From NCBI RefSeq assembly GCF_020880995.1, contig NZ_JAJISD010000014.1, positions 62,001-126,000 on the forward strand: a stretch of DNA of 64,000 bases, read 5' to 3'. Below, in pieces: positions 27,419-35,690 of this stretch. Within the stretch, counting starts at the first letter, position 1, and every line of letters starts with the position of its first letter. The stretch is from Reyranella aquatilis (GTDB taxonomy: Bacteria > Pseudomonadota > Alphaproteobacteria > Reyranellales > Reyranellaceae). The notes beneath the pieces were generated by a model that saw only the letters and a program-made list of their open reading frames with translations, did not search any database and had not been told where the DNA came from. A program made the position numbers and the translations under genes.

Positions 27419-29200
27419 ATGCCTTCCACGATCCCGCTGGGCCTCCTCGCGACTCCCACGCGCCACCTGTTCTTCACCGGCAAGGGCGGCGTCGGGAAGA
27501 CGACGCTGGCCTGCGCCGCCGCCCTCGCGCTTGCCGACCGGGGGCGGTCGGTTCTGCTGATCAGCACCGACCCGGCGTCGAACCTCGACGAGATGTTCGC
27601 CACGACGCTGTCGAACGAGCCGCGGCCGGTGCCGGGTGTGCTCCGCCTGTCGGCGATGAACATCGATCCGGAAGCCGCCGCGGAGTCTTATCGGCGTCGC
27701 GTCCTGGAGCAGCTCGGCGCCGATGTCACCGACGCCGAACGCGAGTCCGTGCGCGAACGGCTTTCCGGCGCCTGCACGATGGAGATCGCCGCTTTCGACG
27801 AGTTCGTGGGCCTCCTGGCTACCCGCGCCGACGCGTTCGATCACGTCGTGTTCGACACCGCGCCCACCGGGCACACGCTGCGCCTGCTGAGCCTGCCCCG
27901 CGCGTGGACCGGCTTCCTGGAGGGCAACGACCGCGGCGCTTCGTGCCTAGGTCCGCATTCCGGCCTCAAGATGCAGGAGGAGAGATTCAAGGCCGCACTC
28001 GCCACGCTGGGCGACCCGAAGAGCACGACCATCGTCCTGGTCAGCCGCCCGGATCGTGGCGCCATGCGCGAAGCGGCGCGGACCAGCGCCGAACTGAAGG
28101 CGCTCGGCCTCACCAACCAGCATCTCGCCATCAACGGCATCTTCGTCGCGACGGATCGCGGCGATGCCGTCGCGCGATCGATCGAGGCGCTCGGCGAGCA
28201 GGTCCTCGCCGCGTTGCCCGAGGCTTTGCGGGGCCTGCCGCAGGACCGCGTACCACTGCGGTCCTTCGACATGGTGGGGCTGGACGCACTGCGGCAGGTC
28301 CTTGCCGGCGAGCCTGAACTCCGTGTGGAAGCCGTCACCGACGCGGAGCCAGCGGCGGAAACGGCGATTCCGGCGCTGGGCCGGCTGGTCGACGAACTCG
28401 CCTCGGCCGGCCGCGGGCTGATCATGGTCATGGGCAAGGGCGGCGTGGGGAAGACGACCATCGCCGCCGCGCTCGCGGTGGGCCTGGTGAAGCGCGGGCA
28501 CAGCGTTCACCTCAGCACGACCGATCCGGCCGCCCATCTCGCCTCGACGATCGAAGCGACGATGGAAGGCCTGCGGGTCGATCGCATCGATCCGCGCGAG
28601 GAAACGCAGCGTTACGTCGAGCGGGTCATGGCATCCCGCGCCGCCGACCTCGACTCGGCAGGGCTCGCCCTGCTGCGCGAGGACCTTGCCTCCCCTTGCA
28701 CCGAGGAAGTCGCGGTCTTCCATGCCTTCTCGCGCATCGTAATGGAGGCGCGCAGCGCCTTCGTCGTGCTGGACACCGCGCCGACCGGGCACACGCTCCT
28801 GTTGATGGACGCAGCCGGCGCCTATCACCGCGAGATGATTCGGACCGCCGGCGCCCTGGGCACCCCGGCCGCGGGACGGATCGTGACGCCCCTGATGAGG
28901 CTGCAGGATCCGGACTATTCGCGGATCATCCTGGTCTCATTGCCCGAAACGACGCCCGTCTCCGAGGCCGCCGCGCTACAGGAAGATCTGCGCCGCGCCC
29001 ATATCGAGCCCTACGCGTGGGTCATCAACCGCAGCCTGGTGGGAAGCGGGACGCACGATCCTCTGCTCGTCCGGCGCCTGCACGGCGAGCGCGCGCAGAT
29101 CGACCGCGTCCGGCAGGGCCTCGCGCGGCGACTCTATATGCTGCCATGGCAGGCAACCCCACCCGAGGGCCCCACGGCCCTGGCAGGCCTCGTCGTCTAG
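27419..29200 (+). CDS. arsA: Arsenite-stimulated ATPase ArsA
   Basis: This 593-residue protein consists of two homologous halves. Each has a P-loop (GKGGVGKTTL at 21-30; GKGGVGKTTI at 339-348) and a DTAPTGHT switch motif. The three metalloid-binding cysteines are present: C119 in SGACTME, C176 in ASCLGP and C427 in SPCTEE. ArsA couples ATP hydrolysis to As(III) efflux through ArsB or ACR3; here the only permease nearby is ACR3 at 23003. No arsD metallochaperone gene is found next to it, although ArsD usually accompanies ArsA. The start at 27419 matches the family; the frame is open further upstream but overlaps the arsJ end. Confidence 0.95.
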   Translation: MPSTIPLGLLATPTRHLFFTGKGGVGKTTLACAAALALADRGRSVLLISTDPASNLDEMFATTLSNEPRPVPGVLRLSAMNIDPEAAAESYRRRVLEQLGADVTDAERESVRERLSGACTMEIAAFDEFVGLLATRADAFDHVVFDTAPTGHTLRLLSLPRAWTGFLEGNDRGASCLGPHSGLKMQEERFKAALATLGDPKSTTIVLVSRPDRGAMREAARTSAELKALGLTNQHLAINGIFVATDRGDAVARSIEALGEQVLAALPEALRGLPQDRVPLRSFDMVGLDALRQVLAGEPELRVEAVTDAEPAAETAIPALGRLVDELASAGRGLIMVMGKGGVGKTTIAAALAVGLVKRGHSVHLSTTDPAAHLASTIEATMEGLRVDRIDPREETQRYVERVMASRAADLDSAGLALLREDLASPCTEEVAVFHAFSRIVMEARSAFVVLDTAPTGHTLLLMDAAGAYHREMIRTAGALGTPAAGRIVTPLMRLQDPDYSRIILVSLPETTPVSEAAALQEDLRRAHIEPYAWVINRSLVGSGTHDPLLVRRLHGERAQIDRVRQGLARRLYMLPWQATPPEGPTALAGLVV

Positions 29201-29232
29201 CGCGCCGTAAGGCTCCGCCAACATCCGATCGT

Positions 29233-29252
29233 ATTTCTAACATTCTAGAAAT
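29233..29252. promoter_or_regulatory. Putative ArsR operator A
   Basis: The inverted repeat ATTTCTA-ACATTC-TAGAAAT lies just before a plausible TTGACT (29257-29262), 16 bases, TACATT (29279-29284) promoter for arsR. The core ATTCTAGAA recurs at operator B before the flavoprotein gene. The predicted transcript would begin at or next to the ATG at 29292, that is, leaderless. Confidence 0.5.
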
Positions 29253-29291
29253 ATGGTTGACTCTTTCGGTAGCGTGCCTACATTCGACGGT

Positions 29292-29612
29292 ATGAAACTC
29301 GACGATGCCGCCGCCCGCCTCGAAGCGCTGGGCAATCCGACCCGGCTGAAGATCTATCGCGCCCTGGTGCGGGCCGGTGCCGAGGGCATGCCGGTCGGCC
29401 GGCTTCAGACCAAGCTCGATGTCGCGGCCTCGACCCTGTCGCATCACATCAAGTCACTGGTGATCGTGGGCCTCGTCACGCAGGTGCGCGAAGGTGCGAC
29501 GCTCGTCTGCCATGCCAACTATGAGTTGATGCACGAGCTGCTCGGCTACATGGCCGAGGAATGCTGCGCCGACGGCGTCTGTCCGCCCAAGGTGGCGACG
29601 CGTGTCGCCTAG
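29292..29612 (+). CDS. arsR: ArsR-family metalloregulatory repressor
   Basis: This 106-residue winged-helix protein starts at MKLDDAAARLEALGNPTRLK; an in-frame ATG at 29253 lies inside the operator and has no ribosome-binding site. The DNA-recognition helix is in VAASTLSHHIKSLVIVGLV, and the C-terminal ECCADGVC provides adjacent thiols for As(III), placing the sensor at the end of the protein rather than in the classic helix position. It presumably represses itself and the downstream flavoprotein/MFS genes through the two ATTCTAGAA sites. Confidence 0.9.
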   Translation: MKLDDAAARLEALGNPTRLKIYRALVRAGAEGMPVGRLQTKLDVAASTLSHHIKSLVIVGLVTQVREGATLVCHANYELMHELLGYMAEECCADGVCPPKVATRVA

Positions 29613-29644
29613 ATGACGGTTTTGTTGCGCCCAGTCCTTCCAAT

Positions 29645-29653
29645 ATTCTAGAA
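29645..29653. promoter_or_regulatory. Putative ArsR operator B
   Basis: ATTCTAGAA, within TATTCTAGAAGTATA, matches the core of operator A. It sits 16 bases before the flavoprotein ATG and just ahead of its AGGAG ribosome-binding site, so a bound repressor could block a local promoter or elongation. Confidence 0.45.
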
Positions 29654-29669
29654 GTATAGGAGACCAGAC

Positions 29670-31097
29670 ATGCCCGATTCGATCACCCGTCCGAAGACGG
29701 TCGCCGTCATCGGCGCCGGCCCCGTCGGCCTCGCCGCCGCCGCGCATCTGCTCGAGCGCGGGCTGGAGCCCGTCGTGCTGGAGGCCGGCCCCGCCGTGGG
29801 CCATGCGGTGCGCCAATGGCGCCACGTCCGCATGTTCTCGCCCTGGGAATACAACATCGACAAGGCGGCGGAGCGGCTGCTCGCGGGCGCCGGCTGGAAC
29901 CGGCCGCAGCCCGACCACTATCCGACCGGCGCAGAGCTGGTGGAGCAGTATCTCGAGCCGCTGGCGACCCGCACGCCGCTCAAGGACCGCATCCGCACGC
30001 AGAGCCTGGTGACGGCGATCGGCCGCGCCGGCTTCGACAAGGTGAAGACCAAGGGCCGCGACGCCGCACCCTTCGAGATCCGCTACCAGAACGGCAAGGG
30101 TCCGGAAGTGCTGCGCGCCGACGCCGTCATCGACGCGACGGGTACCTGGTTCTCGCCCAACCCCGCCGGCGCCAACGGCCTGCCCGCCATCGGCGAGCGC
30201 GAGGCGCAAGACCGTATCGCCTACGGCATGCCCGACGTGCTGGGCCGCGACCGAGCGCGCTATGCCGGCCGCTGCGTGGCCGTGCTGGGCGCCGGCCATT
30301 CCGCCGTCGGTATGCTGATCGACCTCGCCCGGCTGAAGGACGAAGTCCCCGCGACCGAGATCGTCTGGCTGCTGCGCGGCGAGTCTCCGGAAAAGTCGTT
30401 CGGCGGTGGCGCGGCCGACCAGCTGTCGGCGCGCGGTGCGCTGGGCATCGCCTTCGCCAACCTCGTGACGAGCGGACGCATCCAGACCGAGAGCGGCTTC
30501 CGCGTGAATCGCATCGCACGCGAGGGCGATCGCATCGTCGTCGCGGCCGCCGGCTGCCCGGGCCGTCACGTCGCGGTCGACGAGCTCGTGGTCTCGACCG
30601 GCTTCCGGCCCGACCTCGACTTCCTGCGCGAGATCCGGCTGTCCCTCGATCCCGCGCTCGAATGCCCGCCGGCGCTGGCGCCTCTGATCGATCCCAACGA
30701 GCACAGCTGCGGCAGCGTGCGCCCCCACGGCGCGCGCGAACTCGCCCAGCCCGAGGCCGGCTTCTACTTCGCCGGCATGAAGTCCTACGGCCGCGCGCCC
30801 ACCTTCCTGGCAATGACGGGCTACGAGCAGGTCCGCTCGATTGCCGCCGAGATCGCGGGCGACCACGAGGCGGCCCGCAAGGTCGAACTGGTCCTGCCGG
30901 AAACCGGCGTGTGCAACGGCGCCCCAGCCTCGCTCACATCCGCACTTGCGGGCACTGCCGCCGCAGCAGCGGGCTGCTGCGGCCCCGTGGCGACCTCCGG
31001 CTGTGCCGCGCCCTCGCCTGCAGCCTCGTCGAGCTGTGGCACGCTCACCAAGCCCGCCGCACAGGCGACGGGTTGCTGCGGCCCCAAGGTCGCGTGA
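29670..31097 (+). CDS. FAD/NAD(P)-binding oxidoreductase with Cys-rich tail (ArsO-like)
   Basis: This 475-residue flavoprotein has a dinucleotide-binding Rossmann fold at the N-terminus (VAVIGAGPVGLAAAAHLLER) and a second one at about 204 (VAVLGAGHSAVGMLIDLARL), as in flavin monooxygenase-type enzymes. The last 60 residues form an Ala/Ser-rich tail with CCGP repeated twice and further Cys (GCAAPS, SSCGT), well suited to bind As(III). The gene lies under an ArsR-type site inside the ars island, like the poorly characterised arsO flavoproteins. Whether it oxidises, methylates or scavenges arsenicals is unknown. Confidence 0.85.
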   Translation: MPDSITRPKTVAVIGAGPVGLAAAAHLLERGLEPVVLEAGPAVGHAVRQWRHVRMFSPWEYNIDKAAERLLAGAGWNRPQPDHYPTGAELVEQYLEPLATRTPLKDRIRTQSLVTAIGRAGFDKVKTKGRDAAPFEIRYQNGKGPEVLRADAVIDATGTWFSPNPAGANGLPAIGEREAQDRIAYGMPDVLGRDRARYAGRCVAVLGAGHSAVGMLIDLARLKDEVPATEIVWLLRGESPEKSFGGGAADQLSARGALGIAFANLVTSGRIQTESGFRVNRIAREGDRIVVAAAGCPGRHVAVDELVVSTGFRPDLDFLREIRLSLDPALECPPALAPLIDPNEHSCGSVRPHGARELAQPEAGFYFAGMKSYGRAPTFLAMTGYEQVRSIAAEIAGDHEAARKVELVLPETGVCNGAPASLTSALAGTAAAAAGCCGPVATSGCAAPSPAASSSCGTLTKPAAQATGCCGPKVA

Positions 31098-31112
31098 TCG
31101 CGCCGCTCCTCG

Positions 31113-32294
31113 ATGCGTGACAGTCGGTTCCTGACGGTCGTCGTCCTGGGATCGACGCAGACCCTGGCCTGGGCCTCGAGCTACTACCTGCCCGCGATCA
31201 TCGCGGACAGGATCGCGGGCGATACCGGCGTATCGACCAATTGGCTGTTCGGCACCTTCTCGGCCTCCCTTATCCTGTCGGCCCTGCTGGGCCCGCGCGT
31301 CGGTCGGGCGATTGATCGCGCCGGCGGCAATGGCGTGCTGGCGGCATCGAGCGTGCTGTTCGCGACCGGGCTCTGCCTCCTTGCCGCCGCACATTCCCTC
31401 GCACTGCTGGTCGCGGCATGGATCGTCCTCGGCGTCGGGATGGGGCTCGGCCTCTACGACGCCGCCTTCGCCGCGCTCGGTCGCCTCTATGGCATGGAGG
31501 CGCGCAAGCCGATCACCGGCATCACCCTGATCGCGGGCTTCGCCAGCACCATCGGCTGGCCGCTCACCGCCTGGGGTGCCACGACGCTGGGATGGCGCGA
31601 GACCTGTCTCCTGTGGGCGGCGGTACACCTCTTCGTTGGCCTGCCGCTCAACTACTGGATGCTGCCGCGCCCGGCGGCAGCTGCGGCCGGCCAGCCGGGC
31701 AAGGCAACGGCAAGCGAAGTCGTGCCGCTCGACCGCACGATGATCCTGCTGGCCTTCGCCTTCTCCGCCGTCTGGATCGTGTCGGCCGGCATGGCCGCAC
31801 ACTTCCCGCGCATCCTCGAAGCGGCGGGCGCCTCGCCCACACAGGCGATCGCCGCGGGCGTGCTGATCGGACCGGCGCAGGTCGCCGCGCGCCTGCTCGA
31901 AGCCGGACCGCTCGGCCGCTTCCACCCTCTGACGACGGCGCGACTGGCCTGCGTGACGCATCCCGTCGGTGCGGCCGTCATCCTCGCGGCAGGCGGCGGC
32001 GTCGCCGCCAGCGCCTTCGCGGTGCTGCACGGCTCGGGCAACGGCATCCTCACCATCGCGCGCGGGACCGTGCCGCTCTCGCTCTACGGCCCGGCCAACT
32101 ACGGCTATCGCCTCGGCATCCTCGGCGCCCCCTCGCGCTTCCTCTCGGCCGGCGCGCCCCTCGCCTTCGCGCTGCTGCTCGATCATCTTGGTGCCGGAGT
32201 GCTGGTCGTATCGTCGCTGCTCAGCCTCTCGGCCATGCTGGCACTCTGCCTCATCAGGCGACCGACTCCTCACATGGTGTCTCATGCCAGCTGA
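31113..32294 (+). CDS. MFS transporter in ars island
   Basis: This 393-residue protein has about twelve hydrophobic spans. TNWLFGTFSASLILSALLGP and VGRAIDRAGGNGVLAASSV carry the loop 2-3 signature of the major facilitator superfamily. It follows the flavoprotein by 15 bases, so it is probably co-transcribed and may export the flavoprotein product or another arsenical (ArsK and similar MFS exporters are known). The substrate is inferred from position only. Its last 11 bases overlap the next MFS gene. Confidence 0.85.
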   Translation: MRDSRFLTVVVLGSTQTLAWASSYYLPAIIADRIAGDTGVSTNWLFGTFSASLILSALLGPRVGRAIDRAGGNGVLAASSVLFATGLCLLAAAHSLALLVAAWIVLGVGMGLGLYDAAFAALGRLYGMEARKPITGITLIAGFASTIGWPLTAWGATTLGWRETCLLWAAVHLFVGLPLNYWMLPRPAAAAAGQPGKATASEVVPLDRTMILLAFAFSAVWIVSAGMAAHFPRILEAAGASPTQAIAAGVLIGPAQVAARLLEAGPLGRFHPLTTARLACVTHPVGAAVILAAGGGVAASAFAVLHGSGNGILTIARGTVPLSLYGPANYGYRLGILGAPSRFLSAGAPLAFALLLDHLGAGVLVVSSLLSLSAMLALCLIRRPTPHMVSHAS

Positions 32295-33564
32295 CAACCC
32301 CGCTCCCGCAACGCCCGCACTGGTCTCCGGTGCGCGGCTCGTCGCCGTCGTCTGCGCGGCGCAGATATTCGTGCAGCTCGGCGCCGGCTTCTGGCCCGCG
32401 CTCCTGCCGCAGATGATGGAGAACTGGCGACTGACCAACAGCGAGGCCGGCTGGATCACCGCCATCTTCTTCGGCGCCTACATGGTCTCGGTGCCGGTGC
32501 TGGTGACGCTCACCGACCGTGTCGACGCCAAGCGCATCTACCTGTTCGGTGTCGCCTGCACCGTGCTGGGGCACCTTCTTTTCGGCCTGACGGCCGACGG
32601 CTTCTGGTCGGCGATGGCCACGCGTGCGCTGGCCGGGCTGGGCTGGGCCGGCACCTATATGACGGGGCTCAAGCTGCTGGCCGACCAGGTGACACCGAAG
32701 CTCATGTCGCGTGCCGTTACCGGACACGCCGCGAGCATCGGCATCTCGGGCGCGGTCTCCTACCTGCTGGGCGATGTGCTGGCCGACCAGTTCGGCTGGC
32801 GCCTGGCCTTCGTGTTTTCGGCCGCCACCGCCTTCATCGCCTGGCTGATGGTGGCCTCAGTCGTACCGTCACGTCGTGCGCGTCCCGCGACCAGCCAGCA
32901 GACACCGGCCAAGCCCGCATCGGGTGGCGGCCTGTTCGACTTCCGGCCTGTGATCCGCAACAGCTCCTCGTTCGCCTACTCGGTCGTCTACTGCGTGCAT
33001 ACGCTCGAGATGAGCGCGCTGCGCGGCTGGGGCGTCGCCTTCCTCGCCTTCGTCGCCACCCATACAGGCCTTAAGGACGAGACTCTGTCGCCTGCCCTCG
33101 TCGTGACGGTGCTGGCGCTGCTCGGCACGCTGGCGAGCATCGCGGGCAACGAGGCCTCGATCCGTTTCGGACGCCGCCGCCTGGTCGCCACCGCGATGAT
33201 CCTCTCGATCGGCTTCGCCGCCATCGTGGGCTTCGCCGGTTCGACCAGCTACTGGCTCGCGGTCGGCCTGCTGATCGCCTACGGCATGGTCGTGTGGCTC
33301 GATTCCTCGTCGGTCACGGCAGGCGCCGCCGGCAACGCCGAGCCTGCACGCCGCGGCGCCACCCTCGCCGTCCATTCGACACTGGGTTACGCGGGCGGCT
33401 TCGTCGGCCCCCTCATCATCGGCTGGACCCTCGACCTCGCCGGCGGCATGTCCCCGATGGCCTGGGGCCTCGCCTTCGCCAGCATCGGCGTGCTGATCCT
33501 CCTTACGCTCGTCGCCTTCCTCATGATGCGCCCCGCCAACCTGTTGGGCGACCACGGGCGGTAG
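32284..33564 (+). CDS. MFS transporter
   Basis: This 426-residue protein starts at MPADNPAPATPALVSGARLV, overlapping the previous gene by 11 bases in another frame. It has twelve probable membrane spans, the MFS loop motif TDRVDAKRIYLFG, and a long Pro/Ser-rich central loop (residues about 195-215) between the two six-helix halves. The overlap means it is translated with the upstream MFS gene, but the two are not close paralogues. The substrate is unknown; it may simply be the last gene of the ars operon. Confidence 0.85.
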   Translation: MPADNPAPATPALVSGARLVAVVCAAQIFVQLGAGFWPALLPQMMENWRLTNSEAGWITAIFFGAYMVSVPVLVTLTDRVDAKRIYLFGVACTVLGHLLFGLTADGFWSAMATRALAGLGWAGTYMTGLKLLADQVTPKLMSRAVTGHAASIGISGAVSYLLGDVLADQFGWRLAFVFSAATAFIAWLMVASVVPSRRARPATSQQTPAKPASGGGLFDFRPVIRNSSSFAYSVVYCVHTLEMSALRGWGVAFLAFVATHTGLKDETLSPALVVTVLALLGTLASIAGNEASIRFGRRRLVATAMILSIGFAAIVGFAGSTSYWLAVGLLIAYGMVVWLDSSSVTAGAAGNAEPARRGATLAVHSTLGYAGGFVGPLIIGWTLDLAGGMSPMAWGLAFASIGVLILLTLVAFLMMRPANLLGDHGR

Positions 33565-33582
33565 CGACCCTGTCGAAGCATC

Positions 33583-33604
33583 GAGCCGGATGATTCTCCG
33601 GCTC
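33583..33604. terminator. Hairpin between convergent MFS and TRAP genes
   Basis: GAGCCGGA-TGATTC-TCCGGCTC has an eight-base-pair perfect stem in the 56-base gap between two convergent genes, where it could serve both strands. There is no T-run. Confidence 0.5.
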
Positions 33605-33620
33605 CGCCGGTCCCCGTCCC

Positions 33621-34595
33621 CTACTTCGCCGGCCCGGGGTCCGCAGCGTCGGCGAGGCGACGCAGCCACGCGATCTGCGCGGGATCGCGGACGACCAGCG
33701 AATAAAGCGGCGCAAAGGCGCGCTTGAACGACTGGCGATCGAAGCCGAGCGACAGCTTGGCGCCCGTCTGGAGCACCCGCGCCTCGGCCTCCGCCTCGTG
33801 GCGTGCCATCAGCGCACGCTGCGCCGCCTGCGACTGGCGCGCGGCATCGCGCAGCAGGTCCTGGTCCTGCGGGGACAGCGACCGCCATGCACCGAGCGAC
33901 ATGACGAGGATCGACGGCGGCTCGATGTGCCGGCTGACCGTGAACCAGGGTGCGAGTGTCCAGTGATTGGCGGTCAGGTAGTCGGGCAGACTTCCCTCGG
34001 CCACGTCGACGGCGCCCGTCGCCAGCAGCGTGGGCAGCGCCGGCGAAGGCGCGATGACGGGCTCCACGCCCATCCGCCGGAACATCGCCTCCGACGTGTC
34101 GCCCTTCTGGAAGCGCATGCGTTTGCCCTTGAGATCGCCCGGGCCGAGCACGAAGCCGGTGCGGGCAAAGAACGAGTAGGCCCCGCTATCGTACAAGCCG
34201 AGACCGACCAGGCCCGCGGACTCGAGAGAGGCGAACAGCGCCTGACCGTAGGCGCCGTCGAGCACCTGCCACTTCTGGGCCCGGGATTCGAACATGAAGG
34301 GAAGCGTCGAGATGACGCTGAGCGGCACCACGCCATTCAACGCATTGAGGCTCACCCGCGCCATGTCGAGACGGCCGAGCCGCATCTGCGCCACCATGAA
34401 GCTTTCCGAATGGGTGGTTCCCGATGTGATGTCGATCGAAAGCCGGCCGCCGGTACGCTCGCGCAGGACCCGGTCCAGGGCATCGATCCCCTGCACGGTC
34501 GGGTGATCGGGAAGATTGCTGTCGGCTGCGTGGAATACCTGGGCGAAGGCCGCCGCCGGCAGGAGTACCAGGATAAGGGCGAGAAGCAGCCTCAT
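33621..34595 (-). CDS. TRAP-type dicarboxylate-like transporter, periplasmic binding protein
   Basis: This 324-residue protein has a clear signal peptide (MRLLLALILVLLPAAAFAQ). The mature chain shows DctP-family features: an early HPTVQGIDALDRVLRERTGG, DMARVSLNALNGVVPLSVIS, KGKRMRFQKGDTSEAMFRRMG with the substrate carboxylate-binding Arg, and LATGAVDVAEGSLPDYL. It captures a carboxylate ligand for a tripartite transporter, but no DctQ or DctM membrane genes are nearby, so it is an orphan component. The ligand is unknown. Confidence 0.9.
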   Translation of the reverse strand: MRLLLALILVLLPAAAFAQVFHAADSNLPDHPTVQGIDALDRVLRERTGGRLSIDITSGTTHSESFMVAQMRLGRLDMARVSLNALNGVVPLSVISTLPFMFESRAQKWQVLDGAYGQALFASLESAGLVGLGLYDSGAYSFFARTGFVLGPGDLKGKRMRFQKGDTSEAMFRRMGVEPVIAPSPALPTLLATGAVDVAEGSLPDYLTANHWTLAPWFTVSRHIEPPSILVMSLGAWRSLSPQDQDLLRDAARQSQAAQRALMARHEAEAEARVLQTGAKLSLGFDRQSFKRAFAPLYSLVVRDPAQIAWLRRLADAADPGPAK

Positions 34596-34772
34596 GACCC
34601 GAACGCCTCAGCGTCGACACGCGGGGCGAGAACGCGCCGCCCGATGCAGAGCGGTACCCTATTCCTCCTCTGTCGGCGTGCCAAGCATCCGGCAGAAGCT
34701 TCGGGCAAATCCGGGAACGACGGCCTGCGGGGCTGGTTGGGAGAGCGGACACTCGAAGAAAGGAACAGGCTT

Positions 34773-35072
34773 ATGGATCACAGCAGGCATGTACGTCTGA
34801 CGCCGGGCGAACTCACGCCGGACAACCTCGCCGACGCGACGATCTACGGTCCGGGCGACGAGAAGATCGGCAGCGTCGGCCATGTTCATGGAACCGGCCC
34901 GTCTGCACTGGTCGTGATCGACGTCGGTGGATTCCTCGGGCTGGGGGCGAAGCCGGTCGGTGTTCCACTCACAGGCCTCGACTTCATGCGCGACGAAGCC
35001 GGGACAGTGCACGCGGTAACTGGGTGGACGAAGGCCGAGCTGAAGAAGATGCCCGAACATGTCGAACGATGA
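34773..35072 (+). CDS. PRC-barrel domain protein
   Basis: This 99-residue protein starts at MDHSRHVRLTPGELTPDNL with AAGGAA upstream. ATIYGPGDEKIGSVGHVHG followed by LVVIDVGGFLGLGAKPVGVP forms the small beta-barrel seen in RimM and photosynthetic reaction-centre H subunits. Stand-alone PRC-barrel proteins of this size are common in alphaproteobacteria and often stress-linked; the role here is unknown. Confidence 0.85.
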   Translation: MDHSRHVRLTPGELTPDNLADATIYGPGDEKIGSVGHVHGTGPSALVVIDVGGFLGLGAKPVGVPLTGLDFMRDEAGTVHAVTGWTKAELKKMPEHVER

Positions 35073-35275
35073 AGATCGGGCGGGGGATTGCCGTCGCCGG
35101 CCGGCAATCCCTGTCGCTATCGATCGTCAGTGATCAGGACCGCGCCGTCGATGTCGATCCCGTCGCACTCTCCATAGGTGCGGGAACAAACATAGCGTCG
35201 TTTCGTTGAGCTCAGGTGGGCGAGCCCCGCGGGGTGTCCGGATTTTCCGGAGCATCGGCTTCGGGAGTATGGATA

Positions 35276-35680
35276 ATGGAGAAGACGTCGGTCCTCGTGC
35301 TGATCGCCGAGGATGAGGCCGAGATTCGCAATATCCTGCAGGACACATTCGAGGAGGGCGGGTTCGACGTCTTCCTCGTTGCCACCGGCGAAGAAGCCAT
35401 TTCGGCCCTCGACGACCAGGGCGAGAACCTCCGTGCCGTCGTCACCGACATCATGCTGGGCGGCGACGTCACCGGCTGGGACGTCGCGCGGCACGCGCGA
35501 CAGCTGCGGCCCGAGATGCCGGTCGTCTACATGACCGGGACCGAAGGCGTCGATTGGTCTGCGCTCGGCGTGCCCAACTCCATCCTGATCACCAAGCCGT
35601 TCGCGCCCTCGCAGGTGCTGACGGCGGTGTCCCAGCTGCTCAACGCCGCCAGCACGCCGGGCACACCGCCCGCGACCTGA
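35276..35680 (+). CDS. Single-domain response regulator (receiver only)
   Basis: This 134-residue CheY-like protein starts MEKTSVLVLIAEDEAEIRN. It has the acidic pair in AEDE, the phospho-acceptor Asp in AVVTDIMLGG, the conserved Thr in VYMTGTEG and the Lys in ITKPFAPSQVL. There is no output domain, so it probably works as a phosphate shuttle or by protein contact. The partner kinase is not adjacent. Confidence 0.9.
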   Translation: MEKTSVLVLIAEDEAEIRNILQDTFEEGGFDVFLVATGEEAISALDDQGENLRAVVTDIMLGGDVTGWDVARHARQLRPEMPVVYMTGTEGVDWSALGVPNSILITKPFAPSQVLTAVSQLLNAASTPGTPPAT

Positions 35681-35690
35681 CGGCGCTCGC

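Noticed and set aside
29454..32465. Open frame of 1003 codons on the minus strand opposite arsR, flavoprotein and MFS genes
   Set aside because: Low-complexity Arg/Gly/Gln translation, no domain, and opposite well-supported genes.
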